Below are positions 26,623 to 36,558 of a stretch of 64,000 bases of DNA, piece after piece. The stretch lies in the NCBI GenBank assembly GCA_018402295.1, contig JAGYJI010000004.1, positions 1-64,000 on the forward strand. Reading direction: 5' to 3'. Position 1 is the stretch's first letter; each line of letters opens with the position of its first letter. A model generated the notes under the pieces. It searched no databases, was not told the origin of the DNA, and saw nothing but the letters and a program-made list of their open reading frames with translations. Both the position numbers and the translations under genes were made by a program. This stretch comes from Pontimonas sp. (GTDB taxonomy: Bacteria > Actinomycetota > Actinomycetes > Actinomycetales > Microbacteriaceae).

Positions 26623-27483
26623 CTACTCGCTCTCACTAAATGCGCCGGATCCGGGAAGGTTCTGTAACACGTTTGCCTCAGCGCCCAGGCGTCCCACATT
26701 GCCTTGGGCTCGGAGAGCCTGAATCTGCTGGTTGTATTCCTGCTCTGAGACCACGTGGACCTCGAAGAGCATCAGAGAGTGGTACTCACCACACAGCTCC
26801 GCACACTTGCCCCGGAACACCCCTTCTTCCTGGGGAATGAAATACCAGTAGTTGGTGCGCGCAGGAATCATGTCTTTCTTATAGAGGAAGTCAATGACCC
26901 AAAACGAGTGGATGACGTCACGCGACTCAATCTTGATTTCTACCTTCTGGTCAACCGGAAGGTAAAGCTTGGGGAGGAGCTCGGTGTCCACTCCCCCGCC
27001 AGGAATCTCTTGCCCCTGGATGCCGGAGAGGTAAACGTTTTCGTTCAAGTAGTTGAAGTCCCACGCCCAGCGCTTGCCGTAGACCTCGATCGAGACGTCA
27101 GGCTCTTCGAGCGGGGTTTCGATGATGGTCTGATCCCGCGCAGTGAAGGCAAAGAACCCCAGAACGAGGATGAGGGGAACCACCGTATAGAAGGTCTCAA
27201 TAGGCATGTTGTAGCGCAATTGGGCCGGGAGACCGGTCTGTCCGCGGCGGCGACGGTAGACCACTGACGCCCAGATAATCAGCAGCCAGGTAATCACACC
27301 CACGATGAGTAGGACAATCCAGGACACCACCCACAGATCAATGACCCGGTCGACCTGGTTCGTCAGGCCCCGCTCCGTGGGGAGCCAACCTAGGGCGCTC
27401 TGCGATGTACACCCTGCCAACACAACGGCCAACACAGTCAGAAGTGACGCGCCCTTGAGGCCGCGCTTTAGGGTGTGGCGCAC
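26623..27483 (-). CDS. ctaC: Cytochrome c oxidase subunit II (lipoprotein)
   Basis: Electron-entry subunit carrying the CuA centre. The 286-residue protein starts with a lipoprotein signal, TVLAVVLAGCTSQSA, so Lgt and LspA processing is expected. Two membrane helices follow (VVSWIVLLIVGVITWLLIIW, FYTVVPLILVLGFFAFTA). The CuA site is intact: H in RDVIHSFWV and CAELCGEYHSLM. GTG start with AAAGG 6 nt upstream; a TACACT -10 lies about 40 nt before the start codon. First gene of ctaC-ctaD-ctaF-GNAT. Confidence 0.95.
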   Translation of the reverse strand: MRHTLKRGLKGASLLTVLAVVLAGCTSQSALGWLPTERGLTNQVDRVIDLWVVSWIVLLIVGVITWLLIIWASVVYRRRRGQTGLPAQLRYNMPIETFYTVVPLILVLGFFAFTARDQTIIETPLEEPDVSIEVYGKRWAWDFNYLNENVYLSGIQGQEIPGGGVDTELLPKLYLPVDQKVEIKIESRDVIHSFWVIDFLYKKDMIPARTNYWYFIPQEEGVFRGKCAELCGEYHSLMLFEVHVVSEQEYNQQIQALRAQGNVGRLGAEANVLQNLPGSGAFSESE

Positions 27484-27523
27484 AGGAAACCTTTCACCTC
27501 AGTCAACCAAGCTCTTAGGCCCA

Positions 27524-27529
27524 AGTGTA
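27524..27529 (-). promoter_or_regulatory. -10 element (TACACT) for ctaC
   Basis: TACACT on the minus strand, about 40 nt upstream of the ctaC GTG, leaves a leader that contains GTGAAAGG as ribosome site. Confidence 0.45.
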
Positions 27530-27588
27530 CGACATCCCCCGTGCGCTCCACTCTCAGAATGGCGCGTGTGGGCGCTTTATTCAGGGGT

Positions 27589-27936
27589 TTAAGAGAAACT
27601 GTCGCCGCAGGCACAGCTGCCCTCGGCGTTGGGGTTATCGATAGTGAACCCCTGCTTCTGGATGGTGTCTTCAAAGTCGACAGTGGCACCCTCAACATAG
27701 GCAGAGCTCATCTTGTCGACCACAAGCTCAACGCCTGAGAAGTCGCGAACAAGGTCATCCTCCATGAGGCGCTCGTCAAAAAACAGCTGGTAAATCAGTC
27801 CGGAGCAGCCCCCGGGCTGGACGGCAACACGGAGCCGCAAGTCATCCCGACCCTCTTGTTCAAGCAGGTTGCGGACCTTGAGAGCAGCCTGATCCGTGAG
27901 CGATACGCCATGGGTTTGATTCAGAGTTTCTGACAT
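27589..27936 (-). CDS. erpA: Iron-sulfur cluster insertion protein ErpA
   Basis: A-type carrier that delivers Fe-S clusters to apoproteins. The 115-residue protein holds the three cluster-binding cysteines of the HesB/IscA family: GGCSGLIYQL and, at the C-terminus, GSCACGDSF. The N-terminal LTDQAALKVRNLLEQEGRDDLRLRV is standard. Its own TACACT promoter element lies at 27967-27962, with GGAAAGGA in the leader. The position beside ctaC and the upstream respiratory genes is common in actinobacteria. Recipients in this window would include QcrA. Confidence 0.94.
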   Translation of the reverse strand: MSETLNQTHGVSLTDQAALKVRNLLEQEGRDDLRLRVAVQPGGCSGLIYQLFFDERLMEDDLVRDFSGVELVVDKMSSAYVEGATVDFEDTIQKQGFTIDNPNAEGSCACGDSFS

Positions 27937-27961
27937 TGCCGGGTCCTTTCCGCGGAGCTCT

Positions 27962-27967
27962 AGTGTA
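27962..27967 (-). promoter_or_regulatory. -10 element (TACACT) for erpA
   Basis: TACACT lies about 25 nt before the erpA start, with the strong ribosome site GGAAAGGA between. The identical hexamer occurs before ctaC, tatA and the DUF3040 gene. Confidence 0.5.
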
Positions 27968-28065
27968 GCTGGCGCATTCTGAAATCAGCTGGACACGCTC
28001 TGGGAAGTGTTGCATCATCTCCCCGCTAATCTGGTGGAACACCGTTCGTTGCAGGAGAGGTACAC

Positions 28066-28608
28066 GTGGCACAGGAACTTTCACCAGGCGATGACGCCGA
28101 GGTTCACGGCAAGGGGCACCCCACTCCTCGACGCAAGGATCGCGAAGCAGAGCTCAAGCGACCTCTGGTGTCCAATAACCGCAAAGAAGCGAGAGCCCGC
28201 CTCACCAAGGAACGTGAGAGAGCCCGCCTGGGTATGGCAAACGGTGAAGAACGGTTCCTCCCGCTGCGCGACAAGGGGCCCCAAAAGAAGTGGGTTCGAG
28301 ACTACGTTGATGCGCGCTGGAACTTTGGTGAGTTCCTCATCCCCATCATGTTTGCCGTCATCATCGCAACTTTTCTCCCGTCGCTGGCAGCTCAGTTCAT
28401 CGCCATCGTCGTGCTCTGGGCATTCTTCTTGGTCACCATCATCGATGCCTTTGTTGTGGGCGCCGGTGTGCGGAAGGGTTTGCGCGCAAAATACGGTGAG
28501 GAGAAAGTGCAAACTGGGGTGCGCTGGTATGCCGCGATGCGGGCATTGCAGATGCGCGGGCTCCGACTGCCCAAAGCGCAGGTCAAGCGAGGAGAGAAGC
28601 CGACCTAG
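28066..28608 (+). CDS. DUF3043 membrane protein
   Basis: Conserved actinobacterial protein of unknown function, 180 residues. A charged N-terminal half contains KGHPTPRRKDREAELKRPLV and the family segment RDKGPQKKWVRDYVDARWNFGEFLIP. Two adjacent membrane helices follow (IMFAVIIATFLPSLAAQFIAIV, LWAFFLVTIIDAFVVGAGV), then a basic tail. GTG start with a strong GGAGAGG 6 nt upstream. Its stop shares the four bases CTAG with the convergent pyrD stop. Confidence 0.88.
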   Translation: MAQELSPGDDAEVHGKGHPTPRRKDREAELKRPLVSNNRKEARARLTKERERARLGMANGEERFLPLRDKGPQKKWVRDYVDARWNFGEFLIPIMFAVIIATFLPSLAAQFIAIVVLWAFFLVTIIDAFVVGAGVRKGLRAKYGEEKVQTGVRWYAAMRALQMRGLRLPKAQVKRGEKPT

Positions 28609-29630
28609 CGGCTGCCGCCCATTTCTTCGAGGACTTTTCTGGCAAAAAACGGCCCCCGATAGACGAACCCGGTATACGCCTGAACCAGGGTGGCACCCTG
28701 CTCCAAGAGGCGTTGCGCATCGTCACCGGTGAAGACCCCGCCGACGCTGATCACGCAGTATTCCCGGGGCAGTGTTTGGCGAATCAGCGTGAGAACCTCG
28801 AGGGAGCGCTGACTCAACGGCTTTCCGGAGAGCCCTCCCTCCCCCATGGCGGAGACATCGCCGGGCGAGGTGGCCAGACCTTCTCGAGAAATTGTGGTGT
28901 TGACCGCGACGATTCCCGCGAGACCCAGATCACACACCAACTCCACCACCTCCGCGATTGCCTCGTCGCCCAGATCCGGCGCAATCTTGACCAGAACCGG
29001 GGTGTCATCAGCGTGCTGAAGCACCGCTGTGAGAATCGGTTCAAGAGACGACCGCTCTTGGAGACCTCGAAGACCCGGGGTGTTCGGGGAACTCACGTTC
29101 ACCACGAGGTAATCCGCATACTGCGCTAGCGCCTTGGTGCAGGCGACATAGTCATCACCAGCCCTATCCTGCGGGGTTGCTTTGTTCTTGCCAATATTGA
29201 CGCCAATCATCGGAAGGGTGCCCCCGCGCGCTCGCACTTTCTTCAGTCGGGCGGCGATCGCCTCCACCCCGTCGTTGTTGAACCCCATGCGGTTAATGAG
29301 TGCGAAATCATCGGGCAGGCGAAAAAGCCTGGGGGTCTCGTTTCCCGGTTGAGGCAGAGGAGTGACTGTCCCGACCTCGACGTGCCCAAAACCCAGGGTG
29401 TGAAATCCCCTGATGGCGACGGCATTCTTATCAAAACCCGCGGCTAGGCCTATCGGGGATTCAAACGCTGCACCCAGGGTCATGACCCGCATCGCCGGGG
29501 AGAGAGCCTTATCAGATCGCAGAACCAGGGAACCCAGGCGGGTGCCAGCAAATCGGACAACGAGCATTCCGAGATGGTGGGTAAATTCCGGATTGAGGCG
29601 CTTAAGTATCGAGAAAAAAGCCTCGTACAT
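28605..29630 (-). CDS. pyrD: Dihydroorotate dehydrogenase (quinone), class 2
   Basis: Membrane-associated FMN enzyme oxidising dihydroorotate in pyrimidine synthesis. It has 341 residues. The N-terminal amphipathic segment ([22 protein letters not shown]) marks class 2, which feeds electrons to the quinone pool. FMN-binding and catalytic stretches are present: GLAAGFDKNAVAI, NRMGFNNDGVEA, YLVVNVSSPNTPGLR with the catalytic Ser, VKIAPDL and VGGVFTGDDAQRLLEQGATLVQAYTGF. The start overlaps the last base of nrdR. It connects the pyrimidine pathway with the menaquinone used by the bcc complex encoded nearby. Confidence 0.95.
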   Translation of the reverse strand: MYEAFFSILKRLNPEFTHHLGMLVVRFAGTRLGSLVLRSDKALSPAMRVMTLGAAFESPIGLAAGFDKNAVAIRGFHTLGFGHVEVGTVTPLPQPGNETPRLFRLPDDFALINRMGFNNDGVEAIAARLKKVRARGGTLPMIGVNIGKNKATPQDRAGDDYVACTKALAQYADYLVVNVSSPNTPGLRGLQERSSLEPILTAVLQHADDTPVLVKIAPDLGDEAIAEVVELVCDLGLAGIVAVNTTISREGLATSPGDVSAMGEGGLSGKPLSQRSLEVLTLIRQTLPREYCVISVGGVFTGDDAQRLLEQGATLVQAYTGFVYRGPFFARKVLEEMGGSR

Positions 29631-30097
29631 CAGCCGTCCTCTGCCGACGATGGGCTGGAGCTCCGCAGGGCATCAATGGCCGACTCAAAATCATCCAAGC
29701 TCTCAAACCCTTGATAAACCGAGGCGAAACGGAGGTAGGCAACCTCGTCAAGTTCTCGAAGCGGCTCCAAAATTGCCAGCCCAATCTCGTTGGCGTCGAC
29801 TTGGGAGGCTCCGGTCTGGCGGATTGTCTCCTCAACGCGCTGCGCGAGCTGAGCGAGGTCCTGGTCTGTCACAGGTCGCCCCTGACAGGCCTTCTTCACA
29901 CCTGAGGCGATCTTTTCCCGGGAAAAAGGCTCCGTCACACCACTGCGCTTGATCACGCTCAAACTGGCGGTTTCGAGGGTGGAGAAGCGTCGACCGCATT
30001 CGGGGCACTGTCGGCGACGTCGAATGGAGACCCCGTCATCGCTGGTGCGGGAGTCGATTACACGGCTGTCCGGATGGCGACAAAAAGGGCAATACAT
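29630..30097 (-). CDS. nrdR: Transcriptional repressor NrdR
   Basis: ATP/dATP-sensing repressor of ribonucleotide reductase genes. The 155-residue protein has an N-terminal zinc ribbon ([15 protein letters not shown] and [15 protein letters not shown]) and an ATP-cone ([29 protein letters not shown]). A glutamine/serine-rich tail closes the protein. It lies 12 bp downstream of hisD and is coupled to pyrD. No nrd genes are in the window, so its targets lie elsewhere. Confidence 0.96.
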   Translation of the reverse strand: MYCPFCRHPDSRVIDSRTSDDGVSIRRRRQCPECGRRFSTLETASLSVIKRSGVTEPFSREKIASGVKKACQGRPVTDQDLAQLAQRVEETIRQTGASQVDANEIGLAILEPLRELDEVAYLRFASVYQGFESLDDFESAIDALRSSSPSSAEDG

Positions 30098-30109
30098 GGT
30101 GGCCTAAGC

Positions 30110-31429
30110 CTATAGTTCGCCGGCTTCGACAAAGCGGGTTGTCACGGCATCGCCGTGCGCCGGAAGGTTTTCCGCCCGCGCAAGAGCAACAATCGACTCT
30201 GCTATCTGCCCCAACGCCGCCTTGTCGTATTCCACGACCTGCTGTGAGCGGAGGAAGGTCAGCGGTGATAACCCTGAGGTGAACTTAGCTCCACCGGCGG
30301 TGGGAAGCACGTGATTCGATCCCGCGAGGTAGTCTCCGGCGCTCACCGGAGTGTAATCACCGACAAATATCGCACCCGCATGCCGAACACCCCGGACTAT
30401 CTCATCGGGGTTCTCGACCATGATTTCCAGGTGCTCAGCGGCGAGAGCATTGGCCAGATCAACTGCCTGTGTAAGGGTGTCAACGACCACAATTGCCGAT
30501 TGCTCGCCGCTCAGGGCAGCCGTCACGCGCTCGGCGTGGTGGGTCTGGGCAACCTGGCGCGTAAGCGCTGCCTCCACCCGGGTGGCAAGCTCCATCGACG
30601 TCGTAATCAGCACGGCCGAGGCCAGCTCATCGTGTTCCGCTTGTGAGACAAGGTCCGCGGCGACAAACTCGGGGTGAGCTGTCTCATCGGCGATAATTCC
30701 GATTTCGGTGGGTCCAGCCTCGGAGTCAATCCCGACCTGACCGGTCACCTGCCGTTTTGCTGCGGCGACGTATCTGTTACCTGGCCCGGTAATCACCGAG
30801 ACTGGCTCCAGGTTGATGTCGGGGACACCCCAGGCGAGAGCTGCGATGGCACTTGCCCCACCGAGTGCATACACCTCCGTGATCCCCAAGAGTTCTGCGG
30901 CAGCCAGGATGGTGGGGTGGGGCAACCCCCCGCATTCTTTCTGGGCCGGTGAGACGACGACGATGTCGGGCACACCGGCCGCTTGGGCCGCTACGACGTT
31001 CATGACCACGCTTGAGGGGTACACAGCTTTACCACCGGGGACATAGACACCCGCACGATCGACGGGAACATAGCGGGTCGTCACTGTGCCACCGGCGTTA
31101 TAGGTGGTCGTTGTGGACTGTGGAACGGCGTCCTCTGAGGCAGCACGAACGCGCCGGATTGATTCCTGCAACGCAGCTTTGACGTCTTTGTCCAACCCGG
31201 AGAGCGCTCCCTTGAGGGCCGCAGCGCTCACCCTCAGGTCGGCAACGTCAACACCGTCAAACTCGAGGGCGTGCCGTTTGAGAGCGATGGACCCCTCCTT
31301 GGCAACCTCGCTCATGAGTTCCCCGACCGTGGAATCCACTTCCGCCCTGCCCAGAGTCACTCGCGGGACAAACCCCTGAGCGTTCTTCGCGGTGAGGGCA
31401 ACGCCTCGAAGATCTTCTATCCGAATCAT
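30110..31429 (-). CDS. hisD: Histidinol dehydrogenase HisD
   Basis: Zinc enzyme performing the last two steps of histidine synthesis. It has 439 residues. Signatures include RYVPVDRAGVYVPGGKAVYPSSVVMN, ALGGASAIAALAWG, ITGPGNRYVAAAKRQVTGQVGIDSEAGPTEIGIIAD, and SQAEHDELASAVLIT with a zinc ligand. The end region AGSNHVLPTAGGAKFTSGLSPLTFLR is intact. First gene of hisD-nrdR-pyrD. In many actinobacteria hisD lies downstream of dnaE, and the same order is seen here with a flavin reductase gene inserted divergently. Confidence 0.96.
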   Translation of the reverse strand: MIRIEDLRGVALTAKNAQGFVPRVTLGRAEVDSTVGELMSEVAKEGSIALKRHALEFDGVDVADLRVSAAALKGALSGLDKDVKAALQESIRRVRAASEDAVPQSTTTTYNAGGTVTTRYVPVDRAGVYVPGGKAVYPSSVVMNVVAAQAAGVPDIVVVSPAQKECGGLPHPTILAAAELLGITEVYALGGASAIAALAWGVPDINLEPVSVITGPGNRYVAAAKRQVTGQVGIDSEAGPTEIGIIADETAHPEFVAADLVSQAEHDELASAVLITTSMELATRVEAALTRQVAQTHHAERVTAALSGEQSAIVVVDTLTQAVDLANALAAEHLEIMVENPDEIVRGVRHAGAIFVGDYTPVSAGDYLAGSNHVLPTAGGAKFTSGLSPLTFLRSQQVVEYDKAALGQIAESIVALARAENLPAHGDAVTTRFVEAGEL

Positions 31430-31478
31430 GGCTCCCCCATCGTATCTGGGGTGGGGAATAAACCCGGGGACTCTGGCT

Positions 31479-31484
31479 TAAGCT
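31479..31484 (+). promoter_or_regulatory. -10 element (TAAGCT), leaderless flavin reductase gene
   Basis: TAAGCT ends 7 nt before the ATG at 31492. It supports that ATG rather than the GTG codon directly in front of it. Confidence 0.45.
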
Positions 31485-31491
31485 AGAGGTG

Positions 31492-31989
31492 ATGACATCT
31501 TCAGACGCACTCAGCCCCTCGCAAGCCTTCCTCGAATCTTTCCGTCGCCACGGCGCGGGCATCGCAGTGGTGACACTGCGAAAGAAAGATGGGTCCCCCA
31601 CGGGATTTATTGCGACGTCGCTGGCATCACTGTCGGCCAATCCCCCCATCGCCACTTTCAATATGGCCCAAACGGCAAGTTCATGGTCATCGGTTTCCAT
31701 GGACACCCCCGTTCTCATTCACCTTCTCTCGGCCGACAACCTGGAGCTAGCGAAGAAAATCGCAGGCGAGTCCGACCAGCGCTTTGACGGTGACCACTGG
31801 GAAGAGGGCCCCGGCGGGCTCCCACTCCTCACCGGTGTTCATGCCTGGATGTCCGCCACCGTCGTGGCCATCACCGAAGTCGAATTCAGCGCCATGGTGG
31901 CCGCCCGTGTCACGGGTGGGGCTCTTGGGGATCCTGCACAACCTCTGGTCTACTCGGAGCGTGACTACCAGACAGTGGCTCCGATCTAG
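31492..31989 (+). CDS. Flavin reductase-like domain protein
   Basis: FMN-binding split-barrel protein of 165 residues, of the family that supplies reduced flavin to monooxygenases. Typical segments are RRHGAGIAVVTLRKKDGSPTGFIATSLASLSANPPIATFNM and LSADNLELAKKIAG. The ending LVYSERDYQTVAP matches the family, where H-R-Y is more usual. No monooxygenase partner is adjacent, so its substrate is unknown. The stop shares CTAG with the dnaE stop on the other strand. Confidence 0.85.
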   Translation: MTSSDALSPSQAFLESFRRHGAGIAVVTLRKKDGSPTGFIATSLASLSANPPIATFNMAQTASSWSSVSMDTPVLIHLLSADNLELAKKIAGESDQRFDGDHWEEGPGGLPLLTGVHAWMSATVVAITEVEFSAMVAARVTGGALGDPAQPLVYSERDYQTVAPI

Positions 31990-34900
31990 CGGCTCAGACA
32001 GTGTGAGCCAAGCAGGCTCTTTACTTCGCCAATCAGGTCTTCAGTCACACTCACCGTTCGCGGTAACTGGAACACTCGGGCGACACCGGACTTCACCAGT
32101 CTCAGGCGCACAGTGGCCTGCCCCTCGTGCCGACCCAGTGCCTCATCGAGTGCGGTCAGGACGGGAACGGTGGCAAAGGACTCAGGCACAGTTAGGGTGA
32201 GCGGCTCATGTCGAATATCCCGCGATACATCCAGCGGGAACAACTCAATGGCGTGGAGACCCAGGCCGTCATCCCTCCTGGATACTCGTCCTCGCAGGGA
32301 CACAATTGAGTCCTCGACCAAATCGGTCTGGTAATTCTTATACGTCTTACCGAGGAACATCACCCCCACTTCCCCGCCAAAATCTTCGATGGTGACCTGG
32401 GCGTAGGGGTTGCCACTGGTTCTGGCAACCCGGTGGCTCACCGCCGTCACCAAGCCCGCAACGGTGACGGATTCGCCGTCCTCTCGGTCTGATGCGAGAA
32501 GCTCCACGATTGAGACCTCCGCTTCGGCAGCCAGGGTTACCTCGAGGCCGGCGAGAGGGTGATCCGAGACATAGAGCCCCAGCATGTCCCGCTCCAAGCT
32601 CAAGAGCTCTTTTCTCGACCACTCGGGTCGATCGGGAACAACCTGAGTTGACCCAGTTCCTGATTCTGCAAAAAGACTGTCAAAGTCAAAGCCCACATCA
32701 CCGTGTTCTTCGGCTTTCTTGTCCCGCGCGGCGGACTCCACGACGGACTCATGAATGTCATGCAGTGCGCGCCGGGTATGACCCAGGCCATCAAACGCCC
32801 CGCCTTTGATGAGTGACTCCACCGTGCGCTTGTTCAAGACACTCGAGGGAACCTTCTTGACGAAGTCATGGAAGGACGCAAAGATCCCCTGTGTCTCGCG
32901 GGCCTCACGAATGCCCTGGACAACCCCCACCCCCACGTTTCTAATGGCGGCGAGCCCAAATCGAATGTCCTCCCCCACAGCGCTAAAAGTGGCAATCGAC
33001 TCGTTCACATCAGGGGGGAGAACTTTAATCCCCATCCGTCGACACTCATTGAGGTAGATGGCGGACTTGTCTTTCTGATCACTCACGCTGGTGAGCAGCG
33101 CGGCCATATATTCCGCGGGATAGTGCGCCTTGAGGTACGCAGTCCAGTAGGAAATCATTCCGTAGGCCGCCGAGTGGGCCTTGTTGAATGCGTAATCCGA
33201 GAAGGGGACCAACACCTCCCAGAGGGCCTGAATCGAGTCATCAGAGAACCCGTTCTGCCGCATCCCCTCGCGGAAGGCTTCGAATTGAATATCGAGCTCT
33301 TCTTTCTTCTTTTTGCCCATCGCGCGCCGCAGGAGATCGGCTTGGGCCAGCGTGTACCCGGCAAGCTTCTGGGCAATTTCCATGACCTGCTCTTGATACA
33401 CAATGAGCCCGTAGGTCTCGCCCAAAACCTCCTGAAGAGCGTCAGCAAGCTCTGGGTGGAGCGGGGCAATCTCCTGTTGCCCGTTTTTGCGCAATGCGTA
33501 GTTGGTGTGCGAATCCGCACCCATCGGTCCCGGTCGGTACAGGGCCAGAACTGCCGATATGTGATCAAAGCTGTCGGGTTTCAGGAGGCGGAGCAGGCTC
33601 CTCATCGGTCCGCCATCGAGCTGAAAGACGCCGAGGGTGTCTCCTCGACCAAGAAGTGAGTAGGCGGCCTCATCGTCCAGGGAGAGCTCCTCCAACACCG
33701 GACGATGGCCGCGGTTGAGCTCAATATTGTCCAGAGCATCGTCGATGATGGTCAGGTTTCGAAGCGAGAGAAAGTCCATCTTGACCAACCCCAGAGCCTC
33801 CGAGGCCGGGAAGTCGAACTGGGTGACAATCTGGCCATCCTGCTCTCGACGCATAATCGGGATGATGTCCAGCAACGGCGAGCTGGACATGATCACGCCC
33901 GCGGCGTGCACACCCCATTGGCGCTTGAGGTTCTCCAGCCCCTGGGCGGTCTCAAATACCTGCTTCGCTTCGGGGTCTGACTCCACAAGCTCTCGCAGGT
34001 CGGCAGCCTCCCGGTAACGCTCGTGACTCTTGTCTAAAACCCCATCCAGGGACATTTCCTTCCCCATGACACCGGTGGGCATCAACTTTGTGAGCTTCTC
34101 CCCCATCCCAAAGGGAAAGCCCAGCACTCGGGAGGCATCCTTGAGGGCCTGTTTGGCCTTGATGGTGCCGAAGGTGACGATCTGCGCGACGCGGTCGTCA
34201 CCGTATTTGTCGCTGACATAGCGAATAACTTCACCGCGGCGACGCTCATCGAAGTCCACATCGAAGTCGGGCATGGAAACGCGGTCGGGATTCAGGAATC
34301 GTTCAAAGATGAGTCCGTGCTGGAGTGGGTCAAGCTCGGTGATCCGCATCGCGTAGGCGGCCATCGAGCCGGCTCCCGACCCACGACCCGGGCCCACTCG
34401 AATACCGTGCTCTTTTGCCCAGTTGATGAAGTCCGCCACTACCAGGAAGTAGCTGGCAAATCCCATTTGCGAGATAACACCGATCTCGTAGTCAGCTTGC
34501 GCTTGCACTCGCTCCGGAATTCCTGTCGGATAGCGCTCCTTCAGTCCTCGGTGGACTTCTTTCTCGAAGTAGCTCGTCTCCGATTCGCCCTCAGGAACAG
34601 GGAACAGTGGCATATAGTTTGCGGCTTCATCAAAAGACACCGAGGCTCGCTGGGCAATCAGCAACGTGTTGTCGCAGGCTTCGGGGAAATCCGCAAACAG
34701 TGTCCTCATCTGCGCCGCAGATTTCACATAGAACTCGTTGGAATCAAACTTGAAACGCTTTGGGTCATCCAACGTTGACCCCGACTGGACGCAGAGCAAT
34801 GCGGCGTGAGCTTCAGAGTCGTCAGCCTTCGTGTAGTGAAGGTCGTTTGTCGCCAGCAACGGAATACCCAGGTCCTTGGACAGGCGGACCAAATCAGCCA

Positions 34901-35507
34901 TCACCCGTTTCTCAATTCCCAGCCCGTGGTCCATCAGTTCCACAAAGTAGTTGTCGGCGCCAAAGATGTCGCGAAATTCCGCGGCGGCGGCGAGGGCTTC
35001 GTCATACTGACCCAGGCGCAACCGGGTCTGGACCTCACCGCTGGGGCACCCAGTGGTGGCGATCACGCCGGAGGCATAGGTCTGGAGCAAATCCCGGTCC
35101 ATCCGAGGCTTGAAGTAGTAGCCCTCCAGAGAGGCGAGCGAGGACATCCGGAACAGGTTGTGCATCCCCGTCGTGTTTTCCGCCATCAACGTGAGGTGGG
35201 TGTAGGCACCGGCGCCCGACACGTCGTCCTCCCCACCGGAACCCCATTTGACCCGTGTTTTATCGCCCCGAGGGGTTCCAGGAGTCAGGTAAGCCTCAAT
35301 ACCAATGATCGGATTCACCCCTGCGGCGGTGGCCGTCTTCCAGAACTCGTAGGCACCAAACATGACTCCGTGGTCGGTAATGGCCACGGCCGGCATCTCT
35401 TGGCGAGCTACCTCATCGACAAGGTCTGAAATCTTGGCTGCACCATCCAGCATCGAATACTCGGTGTGCACATGGAGGTGTGCAAATGAGTCGCTGGATG
35501 GGGTCAC
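31986..35507 (-). CDS. dnaE: DNA polymerase III alpha subunit DnaE
   Basis: Replicative C-family polymerase of 1173 residues. The N-terminal PHP domain reads FAHLHVHTEYSMLDGAAK. The palm carries the catalytic aspartates in MPDFDVDFDERRRGEVI. The fingers (ALYRPGPMGADSHTNY), the tandem HhH region and the OB fold (VTVAGLVTAVSHRVARTSGNPYAQVTIEDFGG) follow in order. Q-LF-type clamp contact is not obvious at the end. The track starts at a TTG (35510); the GTG at 35507 has AGGAG at ideal spacing and is preferred. Its replicative identity is supported by the separate dnaE2 in the SOS operon. Confidence 0.95.
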   Translation of the reverse strand: MTPSSDSFAHLHVHTEYSMLDGAAKISDLVDEVARQEMPAVAITDHGVMFGAYEFWKTATAAGVNPIIGIEAYLTPGTPRGDKTRVKWGSGGEDDVSGAGAYTHLTLMAENTTGMHNLFRMSSLASLEGYYFKPRMDRDLLQTYASGVIATTGCPSGEVQTRLRLGQYDEALAAAAEFRDIFGADNYFVELMDHGLGIEKRVMADLVRLSKDLGIPLLATNDLHYTKADDSEAHAALLCVQSGSTLDDPKRFKFDSNEFYVKSAAQMRTLFADFPEACDNTLLIAQRASVSFDEAANYMPLFPVPEGESETSYFEKEVHRGLKERYPTGIPERVQAQADYEIGVISQMGFASYFLVVADFINWAKEHGIRVGPGRGSGAGSMAAYAMRITELDPLQHGLIFERFLNPDRVSMPDFDVDFDERRRGEVIRYVSDKYGDDRVAQIVTFGTIKAKQALKDASRVLGFPFGMGEKLTKLMPTGVMGKEMSLDGVLDKSHERYREAADLRELVESDPEAKQVFETAQGLENLKRQWGVHAAGVIMSSSPLLDIIPIMRREQDGQIVTQFDFPASEALGLVKMDFLSLRNLTIIDDALDNIELNRGHRPVLEELSLDDEAAYSLLGRGDTLGVFQLDGGPMRSLLRLLKPDSFDHISAVLALYRPGPMGADSHTNYALRKNGQQEIAPLHPELADALQEVLGETYGLIVYQEQVMEIAQKLAGYTLAQADLLRRAMGKKKKEELDIQFEAFREGMRQNGFSDDSIQALWEVLVPFSDYAFNKAHSAAYGMISYWTAYLKAHYPAEYMAALLTSVSDQKDKSAIYLNECRRMGIKVLPPDVNESIATFSAVGEDIRFGLAAIRNVGVGVVQGIREARETQGIFASFHDFVKKVPSSVLNKRTVESLIKGGAFDGLGHTRRALHDIHESVVESAARDKKAEEHGDVGFDFDSLFAESGTGSTQVVPDRPEWSRKELLSLERDMLGLYVSDHPLAGLEVTLAAEAEVSIVELLASDREDGESVTVAGLVTAVSHRVARTSGNPYAQVTIEDFGGEVGVMFLGKTYKNYQTDLVEDSIVSLRGRVSRRDDGLGLHAIELFPLDVSRDIRHEPLTLTVPESFATVPVLTALDEALGRHEGQATVRLRLVKSGVARVFQLPRTVSVTEDLIGEVKSLLGSHCLSR

Positions 35508-35580
35508 CAAGTGCTCCTAGAGGATCGGGAGTCTCCAGAGTAAACCGGAGTGACCCCTGAAGGGGAAGGCGCCCCGGCGC

Positions 35581-36501
35581 TCAGGCCCTTAAGCGCTCAA
35601 GTGCGACATTAAGGTCATCCGGAAAGCCGCATTCAACATGCACAGTCTTCCCACTCACCGGATGGGTGAACTCCAGCTCGCTGGCGTGGAGCCACTGCCG
35701 AGACACCCCCAAACGCTGCGCGAGCGTGGGGTCAGCGCCATAGAGCGTGTCCCCCACAATCGGGTGGCGGTGAGCACTCATGTGAACCCGAATTTGGTGG
35801 GTTCGCCCCGTTTCCAGGCTCACCCTCAGAAGACTCGCTGAGGCGAACGACTCGATGGCCTCGTAGTGGGTGATGGAATCCCGACCGCCGGCCACCACCG
35901 CAAACTTCCACGACGAACTGGGGTGTCGCCCAATGGGGGCATCGATGGTGCCGATGCTCGGATCTGGGTGACCCTGGACGAGAGCATGGTAAATCTTATG
36001 GACCTCACGGGCCTTGAACGCTCGCTTCAGTCGACTGTAGGCAACTTCGCTCTTCGCCACAGCCATGACCCCGGAAGTTCCCACATCCAGGCGATGAACA
36101 ATCCCTTGACGCTCAGGAGGACCCGAGGTCGAAATTCGATACCCCGCACCGGCGAGAGCGCCGAGCACCGAAGGCCCCTCCCAGCTGGGTGCCGGATGAG
36201 CCGCCAACCCCGGGGGTTTGTCAATAATGACGACGTCGTCGTCGTCGTAGAGGATTGCCATGGAGTCCACGACGATCGGAACGATAGTGGGGGCCTTTTT
36301 GGGCTCAAAGGTGACCTCCAGAAGCGCACCCGAGCGCACTCGCTCTGACTTTCCGCCCGCAGCACCATCGAGGAGCGCTCCACCCTCCTCAATCACGCTC
36401 TGGGCAAAGGCGCGCGAGAAGCCAAACAGGCGAGACAGGACAACATCGAGTCGCTCGCCCCCCAAACCCTCGGGAACAGCAATCGTCCGCGTTTCGGACA
36501 C
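35581..36501 (-). CDS. rluD: Ribosomal large subunit pseudouridine synthase, RluD/RluA family
   Basis: Isomerises uridines to pseudouridine in 23S rRNA. The 306-residue protein has an N-terminal S4 domain ([26 protein letters not shown]). The catalytic motif is [19 protein letters not shown] with the essential aspartate. [24 protein letters not shown] is present. In most actinobacteria lspA lies between this gene and divIVA; here only 57 bp separate the two. Confidence 0.93.
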   Translation of the reverse strand: MSETRTIAVPEGLGGERLDVVLSRLFGFSRAFAQSVIEEGGALLDGAAGGKSERVRSGALLEVTFEPKKAPTIVPIVVDSMAILYDDDDVVIIDKPPGLAAHPAPSWEGPSVLGALAGAGYRISTSGPPERQGIVHRLDVGTSGVMAVAKSEVAYSRLKRAFKAREVHKIYHALVQGHPDPSIGTIDAPIGRHPSSSWKFAVVAGGRDSITHYEAIESFASASLLRVSLETGRTHQIRVHMSAHRHPIVGDTLYGADPTLAQRLGVSRQWLHASELEFTHPVSGKTVHVECGFPDDLNVALERLRA

Positions 36502-36558
36502 TAGCTACCTCTTACAGGGCGCTTCACCGGGAAGTCCCCCATCAGGTCACAGACGCTA